Source of the DNA: Acholeplasma sp.
GTDB lineage: Bacteria; Bacillota_I; Bacilli_A; ML615J-28; CAG-698
Reading direction: 5' to 3'
Length of the DNA: 44,514 nt
Assembly (NCBI GenBank): GCA_012838635.1
Contig: DUOW01000036.1
Location: 1-44,514 of the forward strand
The position numbers were made by a program, and so were the translations under genes. The notes below the pieces were generated by a model that saw nothing but the letters and a program-made list of their open reading frames with translations, was not told the origin of the DNA and made no database searches. Shown in pieces: positions 34,501-42,079 of this stretch. Position 1 is the stretch's first letter; every line of letters begins with the position of its first letter.

Positions 34501-35842
34501 TGTTATTCCTTTCTATTTTTGTAATTTTTGTTTCAACTTTACCATCACTAAACTTAACTTCTAAAGGTTTAGCTTGATCTAATTTAGTAACTGTTTTAAT
34601 TATTCTTCCTTCTTGATAGGCTAAGACATAACCTTTTTTCATTAAGTTTAAAGGATTAATAATAATTAATCTATCTATATGATTATCTATTTTTCGTTCA
34701 AATTCATTTATTTTGTTTCCAAGAACTTGATCTAGCTTTAAACTATAATCATAAACTTTATCATTTAAGGCTTTAATTTTTTCTAAAGGCTTAATTAAAG
34801 CTAATCTTTTCTTAAAGCTTTCTAAATTGCTAAAACCAATGTTAATCTTATTTAATGGTGATAATTGATTAAGTTTAAAGTATAAATTGTTTAAATCTTT
34901 GATTTTTAAATCTAAAACTTCATGATAATTTTTAAAATAATAGTTATTTTTTAAAGTATGATATTGATGTTCTAAATTAGTAATTTGTCTTGCAATTATT
35001 GAATTTAGTCTTAACTCAACTTTCGTTAATTGTTTTTTTAACTCACCAGAATCAATTGTAACTAGTGTTGCAGCTGCAGTTGGTGTTGCTGCTCTTTTAT
35101 CAGCTACAAAATCAGCAATCGTAAAGTCACCTTCATGACCAATACCTGTTACAATGGGAATTTTTGAATTAAAAATTGCATAGGCAAGCTCTTCATTATT
35201 AAAACAATTTAGATCTTCCCAGCTTCCGCCACCACGAGCTAAAATAATTACATCAACTAAATTATCTTTGTTAGCCTTATCCAAGGCTTTGATTAATGCT
35301 TGAGGCGCACTTTCGCCTTGAACAAGTGATGGATATAAATAAATCTCAGCGCTTGGAAATCTTCTTGTGATTGTAATTTTAATATCATTAAATGCTTCTG
35401 CTGTAGCAGCGGTAATAACACCTATTCTTTCACTAATTCTTGGAATAGGTTTTTTATACTCTTCTTTAAATAACCCTTCTTTTTCTAACTTTTCTTTTAA
35501 AAGTAAGAATGCTTTATGTAAATCACCTTTACCAAACTCATCTATTTTAAAGCACATAATACTATAATATCCACCAGCTTTATAAAGATTAAGTTTGCCG
35601 TAAACTAATACTTTCATTCCATCTTTAATTTCAAGATTGTTTTGGTCAAGGTAATTCTTAAACATAACACAACGAACAACTGCGCTTTCATCTTTTAAAT
35701 TAAAATACAAATGTCCTTTAGATACTCTTGATGAAGAAACTTCACCTAAAACAATTAGTTTTCCTAAATACGGATCTTGGTTAATTAAGTATTCTAAATA
35801 CGACGAAACAGCAGTAACCGTTAAATACTTAACTTCTTCCAT
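34490..35842 (-). CDS. xseA: exodeoxyribonuclease VII large subunit
   Basis: Single-strand exonuclease with XseB. 450 residues. N-terminal OB-fold domain ([41 protein letters not shown]), the catalytic core with [43 protein letters not shown] and [28 protein letters not shown], then a long coiled coil and a C-terminal beta segment [15 protein letters not shown]. Start ATG with AAGGAG. Overlaps nusB by 14 bases. Confidence 0.96.
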   Translation of the reverse strand: MEEVKYLTVTAVSSYLEYLINQDPYLGKLIVLGEVSSSRVSKGHLYFNLKDESAVVRCVMFKNYLDQNNLEIKDGMKVLVYGKLNLYKAGGYYSIMCFKIDEFGKGDLHKAFLLLKEKLEKEGLFKEEYKKPIPRISERIGVITAATAEAFNDIKITITRRFPSAEIYLYPSLVQGESAPQALIKALDKANKDNLVDVIILARGGGSWEDLNCFNNEELAYAIFNSKIPIVTGIGHEGDFTIADFVADKRAATPTAAATLVTIDSGELKKQLTKVELRLNSIIARQITNLEHQYHTLKNNYYFKNYHEVLDLKIKDLNNLYFKLNQLSPLNKINIGFSNLESFKKRLALIKPLEKIKALNDKVYDYSLKLDQVLGNKINEFERKIDNHIDRLIIINPLNLMKKGYVLAYQEGRIIKTVTKLDQAKPLEVKFSDGKVETKITKIERNNNGS

Positions 35843-36230
35843 CTTTAGTCTCCTTATAAATTCTATCTAGAAGCGAATTCACTAATCTAGATGACTCACC
35901 ATGCTCAAGTTCTGTATACTCATGACATAAATCTAAAGCCGTATTAATTACAACTTCAGGTTTAGCATCAGTATAAATAAGTTCATATGTAGCAGAACGA
36001 ACAATGCTTCTTGTAACATAGTTTAAGCGATTAAGTGAATAATTCGTAATATATTTATTTATCAAAAAATCAATCGAATCAAGTTTCATAAGAGTACCAA
36101 TAATAATTGAATAAGCTAACTTATCATTACACTTTTCTTTAATAAACTTAGCATCTAAATCTAACTCATTATTTATATCGGCATTATAAAGATAGATCAT
36201 CGCTTTAATTCGAGCTATTTTATCTTCCAT
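35829..36230 (-). CDS. nusB: transcription antitermination factor NusB
   Basis: 133 residues, all-helical. KARIKAMIYLYNADINNELD at the N-terminus and the conserved C-terminal block RSIVRSATYELIYTDAKPEVVINTALDLCHEY...RLVNSLLDRI identify NusB, which binds boxA RNA with NusE/S10 in rRNA antitermination. First gene of the nusB-recN operon; AAAGGAG upstream. Confidence 0.93.
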   Translation of the reverse strand: MEDKIARIKAMIYLYNADINNELDLDAKFIKEKCNDKLAYSIIIGTLMKLDSIDFLINKYITNYSLNRLNYVTRSIVRSATYELIYTDAKPEVVINTALDLCHEYTELEHGESSRLVNSLLDRIYKETKDGRS

Positions 36231-36254
36231 AATTTATTCTCCTTTAATATAGAT

Positions 36255-36260
36255 ATTTTA
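36255..36260 (-). promoter_or_regulatory. extended -10 promoter of nusB operon
   Basis: TATGGTAAAAT on the minus strand, 25 bases before the nusB ATG. No clear -35. Confidence 0.6.
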
Positions 36261-36286
36261 CCATAAAACTTGTAATTTGAAAAGTG

Positions 36287-36313
36287 AAAAAAGTCTGTAT
36301 AAACAGACTTTTT
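36287..36313 (-). terminator. intrinsic terminator of the DUF1189-like gene
   Basis: On the minus strand AAAAAGTCTG-TTTATA-CAGACTTTTTT. The stop codon TAA of the upstream gene overlaps the base of the stem. Confidence 0.88.
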
Positions 36314-37421
36314 AAATAGTTTCTTGATAGCTATTAATTTTGGAAACTACGACTAAGTAATAGATAGCAAATGCAAATACATACCAAGAAAGAACATCAG
36401 GCCAGAACCACGATACAATAAATACAACTAAAACTGGTATTAATGAGGCGATTGCAGCTATATTATAATATTCTTTAAACTTCTTAAGTTGTGAACTTTG
36501 CTTTCTAAAGGCAAGCCAAATTAAGAAGACAATTACTAATGGATAAATAAATGTATAAATAAAGCTCCAGAATGAAGTTGCTGTTGCAGCATTTCTAGCA
36601 TATCCTAAAACAACGATTCTTGACATATAATCAAAGAATTGTTGGGCATTATTACCTTCATAATCTTTATATGTGTATAAATAATCACTATTCCAAAATC
36701 TTTTGCTTTGAAGTTGATTAGCTACATCAACAATATCACCATTTTCATTAAGCATTTTACAGTCAATTACATAATGAATAGCATCTGTATTTAAGACAAT
36801 AGAAACATAATTTTCAATTTTGATATTACCAGCATCATCTTTCCAACTATATGCTTCAGCTCTAAATTCAGGATACTTAGCTGGCATATCTGGATTTGCT
36901 ACAAAATCACGATAAGGAACAATCTTTAGTTTATCTTTATCTTTTAGTTCATGATCAGTAGTTTTATTAAATAAATCTACATATAAATTAATATGTACTG
37001 TCTCTACATCATCTTTTTTGTATTGCATCTTAAAGATATGTCTTTCATCTTCGTCAAATTCACCATTTTCTTTCACAAGATCCCAAGTGTTTGACTTTTC
37101 ATTTTTCTTCACAAACAGTTTAAGATTATAGAAATCTTCTAAAACCTCATTTAAGTTACCTACTTTTCCAATAACTACATTATTCTCATCAACTTCATTA
37201 TCACTTACAGGTACCTTAGTTAAATACTGTAAACCTAAAACATTTCTGTTTTCAATCCATGAATAGTTGTTATGCTCATAGTTATAATTTACTGGTACTA
37301 CTGTTATTACCGATGCTGCCACAAAAATCAAAACAGAAATTAAAACAGACATATACTTATATCGAGCCATTTTAATTGGTATTACTAATGATTTTAAAAA
37401 ATCTAAAAACTTTTCTTTCAT
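36312..37421 (-). CDS. DUF1189-like integral membrane protein
   Basis: 369 residues. Cytoplasmic start KEKFLDFLKSLVIPIKMARYK, one membrane helix (SVLISVLIFVAASVITVVPVNY), a large extracytoplasmic domain of about 220 residues, then three or four C-terminal helices (FIYPLVIVFLIWLAF, IAAIASLIPVLVVFIVSWFW, YVFAFAIYYLVVV). The order resembles DUF1189 (YvdJ-type) proteins, but I am unsure of the family. The extracytoplasmic part is rich in Asp, Asn and Tyr with no catalytic motif. It has its own promoter next to the stop of the HEPN-like gene. Confidence 0.6.
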   Translation of the reverse strand: MKEKFLDFLKSLVIPIKMARYKYMSVLISVLIFVAASVITVVPVNYNYEHNNYSWIENRNVLGLQYLTKVPVSDNEVDENNVVIGKVGNLNEVLEDFYNLKLFVKKNEKSNTWDLVKENGEFDEDERHIFKMQYKKDDVETVHINLYVDLFNKTTDHELKDKDKLKIVPYRDFVANPDMPAKYPEFRAEAYSWKDDAGNIKIENYVSIVLNTDAIHYVIDCKMLNENGDIVDVANQLQSKRFWNSDYLYTYKDYEGNNAQQFFDYMSRIVVLGYARNAATATSFWSFIYTFIYPLVIVFLIWLAFRKQSSQLKKFKEYYNIAAIASLIPVLVVFIVSWFWPDVLSWYVFAFAIYYLVVVSKINSYQETI

Positions 37422-37447
37422 AAAAATCTCCTATCGCATGTTTAGTA

Positions 37448-37476
37448 ATTTTATCATATTTTCCTTAAAAAAGCAA
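37448..37476 (-). promoter_or_regulatory. promoter of the DUF1189-like gene
   Basis: On the minus strand TTGCTT (37471-37476), 17 bases, TAAAAT (37448-37453) with TGA before it. The -35 touches the stop codon of the upstream gene. Confidence 0.75.
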
Positions 37477-37477
37477 T

Positions 37478-38590
37478 TTAATTATACTTCAAATAAGAAC
37501 CAAAAGCATATAAAAGTACTTGATCATTTTCTTTAATGATTTTATCTAACCAATTAGCTAAATCATTATATTTTTTATTCTGCTTTAACTTTTTAACTAA
37601 ACTTTTGAGAAACTTAAGATATAAAGGATGAGTATAATCGTTATATAAATTATAATTCTTATCCTTTTGTTTACGTAAATCACGTTTCAAACGATTTAAA
37701 TCAGCAGCACCATCAAAAACTAACTTTTGTTTTCTAGCTTGACTATTTACTTGTCTTTCTAAATCATACAAAGATTCATATAGCTTCTTAATTTCTAAAA
37801 AAGTTAAATGTTTGACATATTTATTTTCTTCTAAGTTAAACAGATAATTAATATTGTTTACACGCCAAATAATACGATCATTTGTATTATCAATTTCCAT
37901 TAACTTTTGATAATTTTCTTTAATTTGGTTTAGATTTTTAAAATCTTTTTCCCCATTTACATAATTATTAAATAAAACAGTAGCTAGATCTAATAGATTT
38001 ACTGCTTCTAAATTTAACTTTAAATCCAAGAATCTTGAAGTTGATTGTAAGTTCGTCATTGTTTCTAAAAGATAACTATTAATTACTTCAATCATATCAA
38101 CAGTTCTTCTTTCAACATCATCACTATCATCAGTATAAATTGAATAAGAAATCTTTGATTCTGTCATTTTATCAAAATCTAAAATACAAAAACCAATTGT
38201 ATTATTATCATAATAACGATATGTTGGGTGCCCAACAACATCATTTCTAATTCTTTTGATTTCTTTTAAAACTTTATTTTGGTTTAAACCGATTAAAATC
38301 TTATTTAAACCTAAAGACCTGCTAAGAGAATATAAAGCATCAATCCCCGCAAATATCCCTTGTAATAGGCCAAATAAAAGCAATAACTGCTCTTGTTTCT
38401 TCCTTTCTACCTTATAACTTACTAAATATTCATCAATAATATAAGAGATATTTTCTAAAGTGAAAATTGAAGTATAAGCCATTTTTTTGTAAAACTTTGA
38501 TTGAAAAATTTTGTCTTGATAAGCTGGATCTTCTAGTTTTTGTTTTAAAATTTGAATCTTTTGAAAATTATTTTGTAGCAACAAGTTCAC
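37478..38590 (-). CDS. HEPN-motif-like helical protein, function unknown
   Basis: Predicted all-helical and soluble. It holds VLKEIKRIRNDVVGHPTYR, an Rx5H motif preceded by a helical region (LFGLLQGIFAGIDALYSL). This is the pattern of HEPN proteins, whose Rx4-6H forms an RNase or nucleotidyl-transfer site. The rest is charged and rich in Lys/Asn/Leu. The ORF runs to 38647, but the first codons lie in the 3' end of the upstream gene with no ribosome binding site; GTG 38590 or TTG 38584 after AAGAAGGGA is more likely (about 370 residues). Either way it overlaps the GGDEF/EAL-like gene and is coupled to it. HEPN membership is my inference. Confidence 0.5.
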   Translation of the reverse strand: MNLLLQNNFQKIQILKQKLEDPAYQDKIFQSKFYKKMAYTSIFTLENISYIIDEYLVSYKVERKKQEQLLLLFGLLQGIFAGIDALYSLSRSLGLNKILIGLNQNKVLKEIKRIRNDVVGHPTYRYYDNNTIGFCILDFDKMTESKISYSIYTDDSDDVERRTVDMIEVINSYLLETMTNLQSTSRFLDLKLNLEAVNLLDLATVLFNNYVNGEKDFKNLNQIKENYQKLMEIDNTNDRIIWRVNNINYLFNLEENKYVKHLTFLEIKKLYESLYDLERQVNSQARKQKLVFDGAADLNRLKRDLRKQKDKNYNLYNDYTHPLYLKFLKSLVKKLKQNKKYNDLANWLDKIIKENDQVLLYAFGSYLKYN

Positions 38591-41576
38591 TTCCCTTCTT
38601 AATCTTCTTTCCTCTAACAAGAATCTTCTCATAATCAGGATAAGCATAGTTTGTAAGTAAAGTTAAGTCATTTTCTTTTGCAAATTTCAAAACAAAATCG
38701 CGCTCACTGCTAACAATGTTACTATCAATATTAATTCCTTCAATCTTTAAATTATATAAATCACTTGTCTTTAATTTTTTAAAACTATCTAAATCTAAAA
38801 ACACTTTTAAGTTATATTGCTTTAAATATTTAATAACGTCTAGTAAATCTTGATGGTAATCATAAATGATTAAATTAAGTTTTTCATAAATTTTACTATC
38901 ATCTAAAGCAAATTCATTTTTGCCAATTAAATCAAGAATTGTTTTAATATTTATTTTAAAATAAAATTCACCTTTTTTATTTTCAATTTCAAGTAAAACT
39001 TTATTAAATAAGCTACTTTCAAACTCAATTAACTCATTAACATCTAAATAACTTAAAGGGTTAGTAGCTGTAGGCATACCTTTTAAATTAAAGAAAGCTT
39101 CATATTGATCCTTTTTTGTATAACTTAAATAAAGAATTTCTAAATCTTCTTCTTCAATTTTCTCAAAAGCTGCTTTTATTGCTTTTTGTTCTAAGTAAGA
39201 TGCTCTTAATTTACGATCAAACATTGTAATTTCATCTGTGTTCATTAAGGCAAGATTTAAAGCATCAAAGCATTCTAAAACTGGCATATTATCACGAGGA
39301 TAACGAATATAAGCAGTTTTTAGCTCCAAATTGATCTTTCGACCTTGATAATCTATTCCTAAACTTAATGTTTGGAAAAGATCTTTAATTTCCTTTTCAA
39401 TGCTTCTTTGATTTGTTTGCTCGGTAAAAACAAATAAATCAAAATTATCTAAAAGATAAATATTCTTAGGATAACATTCTTCTATCTTTTTGTAAACTTC
39501 TTCAATTAGATGATTGTGTAAATCTTTTTGATAACTAAATTTATTTAAGTTTACAATTCTAAAAGCTATTACCGTAAATTTATACTCTAAATCTTTAAGT
39601 TTGTCTTCTTCTAACTTTAATCTATTTTGAAAATCAGTTTGATTATAAACAGTTGTTTTAAAGTCAGCAACTTTAAGTCTGCTTGCTTCTTCTAACTTTG
39701 TTATCGTCCCTACAAACGTAACTAGTTTTCCATCACTAGAAATATATGGTCTTAAGTTTTCTTTTACTAAAAACTCTTGGTCTTGAATACTTAAAGCATA
39801 AATTATCTCATTAGCTTCAAGTTTACCTATATTTTTATAGGCAATTTCATATTTTTGTAAATGCTTAGGACTAATTAACTTTTTATATTCAGACCTTGCA
39901 AGAATAGGATTATGGACATTCAAAAACTTTTGTAAAGCTTCATTAATGATCATTTGATCTTTAGATAGATCTAAATAAAACATTCCTTCTTGGAGAGATT
40001 CAATTGCTAAGTTTAAAACATTAGACTGAAACTCTTCATTTTCTTTATAAAAGTAAGCAGTTAAATAATAAGTAAGTAAAGATGCCCCTAATTTTAATAG
40101 CATAATATTTTCATTATCCATCATTTTAGCTGATGAGTCTTTAAAAATGACACTAGCAAATAAGTCCTCATGAAAATATAAAGGCACAGCTACAACTCCT
40201 GCAGTCTTCATTGCATCATATGTAGGTCCTTGAATGATTGTTTTATAGTTTGCAAGTTCGATATCAGAAGCAATAATTGTTTGATTTTGTACCATTAGTT
40301 TTTCTATAACCGTATGTTCTAAATCAGAATATGATAACAATCTTTCATATAATCTTTCTTTTTTATAGTTATAACTTTTAATACGATCTTTATTTCTTAA
40401 GAAATCAGGAAGTTTATCAAAACTAGTTTCATTAAAAACAACTAATAAACTTGAATCAAATGAAGCATATTCACTAAGTTCTTTAAAGAAACTAATTAAA
40501 CTCGTTCTAATATCTTCTTTTTCAAATAAAACCTTAGTTAAGTGAATTGTCTTCTCAATCTTTATAATTGCTTCATTTAACTTAGCGTTTACTTCTAAAT
40601 ATTTATCATCTTCATTAATGTCATGGAAAAGTAAGTTTTCACTTCTTCTAATCTCTTGATCTAAAGTAATAATTTGCATAATAATTGAATATAAACTATT
40701 CTTATATTGCATATTACTAGAAACTAAACCTAGCAAATTGTTTTCTAAAAATAGTTTCTTATTGTATGCATCATTACTAGATAAATACGATGAACGATAT
40801 CGATTAATAAAACTAAACAAAGTCTCATAATCTTTTAAGTCAAGTAATAATTTTAAATATTCATTACCAATTCCTAAAAAACTTTCCTCAAGTTCAGTAC
40901 GTTCTTTAAATAATACTTGGAATTGCATTTTAGCCATTAAATAATTATCTTCTAAAACATAAAGTTTTGCATTTAAATAATTAATATATTCTAGGCCTTC
41001 ATAGTCTTCTAATTTCTTTATTAAAGGTATGCATTTATTAATTGCATCTTTAGCTTTTCCTAATTCTTTTTCATCAATATATAACCTAGCAAGGTTAGAT
41101 AATACTAATGATTCTAATTCCATTGTAGGGTAGTTATTTAAAATAACAAGTAAATTAGTAATAGCTTTATCCTTTTGATCTAACTCAGCATAAATATAGC
41201 TCATCTCTAAATACCAACGATTAACAACGTCAGTATTATTATCGTCTAAATAATTTCTTTTAATTAAAGCATAACGATAAGCAGATTTATAATTCTTTTT
41301 TGAAACACAAATATAAATAATAACCTCTAAATAAGAGATATAAATATTCGGATAATTAATAATGTTTAAATCGTTAATTGAACTACTTGCAAGTTCAAAA
41401 GCTTGATCTAACATATTGTTTTCTAAATACAAATTAATAATCAAAAGGTTAAAACGATAACTAGTTTCATTATCTCCTTGAATTTTTGCCTGTCTTACAA
41501 AATCTTCAAGTTTTGGTAAATCATTTAAACCTATATACGAATTAGCTATTGTTTCATATTTTTCTTTTAAACTCAT
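38568..41576 (-). CDS. TPR-GAF-PAS protein with degenerate GGDEF and EAL domains
   Basis: 1002 residues, no signal peptide or membrane helix. Residues 1-290 are TPR-like helical repeats (AYRYALIKRNYLDD, YAELDQKDKAITNLLVILNNYP). About 355-510 reads as GAF, 520-635 as PAS-like (ESLQEGMFYLDLSKDQMIIN), 640-785 as GGDEF and 790-995 as EAL. The signature GGDEF is NFDLF (711-715), and EAL is EAF in QYEAFFNLKG (826-828). Later EAL metal/catalytic positions are also lost (KINIK for the NxS position, FLDLDSF for the DDFG segment). It is therefore probably a c-di-GMP or nucleotide sensor rather than an enzyme. The start has AAGGAG upstream and its own promoter. Confidence 0.7.
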   Translation of the reverse strand: MSLKEKYETIANSYIGLNDLPKLEDFVRQAKIQGDNETSYRFNLLIINLYLENNMLDQAFELASSSINDLNIINYPNIYISYLEVIIYICVSKKNYKSAYRYALIKRNYLDDNNTDVVNRWYLEMSYIYAELDQKDKAITNLLVILNNYPTMELESLVLSNLARLYIDEKELGKAKDAINKCIPLIKKLEDYEGLEYINYLNAKLYVLEDNYLMAKMQFQVLFKERTELEESFLGIGNEYLKLLLDLKDYETLFSFINRYRSSYLSSNDAYNKKLFLENNLLGLVSSNMQYKNSLYSIIMQIITLDQEIRRSENLLFHDINEDDKYLEVNAKLNEAIIKIEKTIHLTKVLFEKEDIRTSLISFFKELSEYASFDSSLLVVFNETSFDKLPDFLRNKDRIKSYNYKKERLYERLLSYSDLEHTVIEKLMVQNQTIIASDIELANYKTIIQGPTYDAMKTAGVVAVPLYFHEDLFASVIFKDSSAKMMDNENIMLLKLGASLLTYYLTAYFYKENEEFQSNVLNLAIESLQEGMFYLDLSKDQMIINEALQKFLNVHNPILARSEYKKLISPKHLQKYEIAYKNIGKLEANEIIYALSIQDQEFLVKENLRPYISSDGKLVTFVGTITKLEEASRLKVADFKTTVYNQTDFQNRLKLEEDKLKDLEYKFTVIAFRIVNLNKFSYQKDLHNHLIEEVYKKIEECYPKNIYLLDNFDLFVFTEQTNQRSIEKEIKDLFQTLSLGIDYQGRKINLELKTAYIRYPRDNMPVLECFDALNLALMNTDEITMFDRKLRASYLEQKAIKAAFEKIEEEDLEILYLSYTKKDQYEAFFNLKGMPTATNPLSYLDVNELIEFESSLFNKVLLEIENKKGEFYFKINIKTILDLIGKNEFALDDSKIYEKLNLIIYDYHQDLLDVIKYLKQYNLKVFLDLDSFKKLKTSDLYNLKIEGINIDSNIVSSERDFVLKFAKENDLTLLTNYAYPDYEKILVRGKKIKKGSELVATK

Positions 41577-41597
41577 AGTATTTCTCCTTACTCGTAT

Positions 41598-41603
41598 ATT
41601 ATA
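41598..41603 (-). promoter_or_regulatory. extended -10 promoter of the GGDEF/EAL-like gene
   Basis: TATGGTATAAT on the minus strand, 22 bases before the ATG at 41576, followed by AAGGAG. No clear -35. Confidence 0.7.
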
Positions 41604-41616
41604 CCATAAAATATAA

Positions 41617-41643
41617 CAAAAAAGGATAGAAAAATTCTATCCT
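41617..41643 (-). terminator. intrinsic terminator of dtd
   Basis: On the minus strand AGGATAGAA-TTT-TTCTATCCT and then TTTTT. The dtd stop codon TAG is at the base of the 5' arm. It closes the apt-rel-dtd unit. Confidence 0.88.
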
Positions 41644-42079
41644 AAAATTCTAATGTAATTGTAACTGGACCTAAGTTAGTAAGAGATATTTCCATTTCAC
41701 TTTGGAAAATACCTTCTTCTACATTAATTCCATAGTTTTTAAGTTCTAAATTAAATAAATTATACAACTTTTCTGCATCAACTGGATTTAAACTTTCGGT
41801 AAATGAAGGTCTATTGCCTGAGTTAGTATTAGCATATAAAGTAAACTGAGAAATTGATAAAATCTCACCCTTAACATCTAAAATTGATTTATTCATTTTA
41901 CCGTTTTCGTCATTAAAAATTCTTAAGTTAGCAATTTTTTTTGCCATTTTCTTAACAGTGTCTAGGTTATCACCTTCAGTAAAACCAACTAAAACAACAT
42001 AACCAAAGTTAACCTTTCCCGTAATTTTACCATTAATAACACATTTACCATCTTTTGCTCTTTGGATAACTGCTCTCAT
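41642..42079 (-). CDS. dtd: D-aminoacyl-tRNA deacylase
   Basis: Hydrolyses D-amino acids from mischarged tRNA. 145 residues, the full length of the family. Conserved: MRAVIQRAKDGKCVINGK, LRIFNDENGKMNKSI, ILSISQFTLYA, GNRPSF and the C-terminal NLGPVTITLE containing the cross-subunit Gly-cisPro motif. Overlaps the rel stop by four bases; the rel-dtd pair is conserved in Firmicutes. Confidence 0.96.
   Translation of the reverse strand: MRAVIQRAKDGKCVINGKITGKVNFGYVVLVGFTEGDNLDTVKKMAKKIANLRIFNDENGKMNKSILDVKGEILSISQFTLYANTNSGNRPSFTESLNPVDAEKLYNLFNLELKNYGINVEEGIFQSEMEISLTNLGPVTITLEF

Noticed and set aside
38568-41576. Active diguanylate cyclase/phosphodiesterase
   Set aside because: The GGDEF signature is NFDLF, and EAL is EAF with further metal-binding positions lost, so enzymatic activity cannot be supported.
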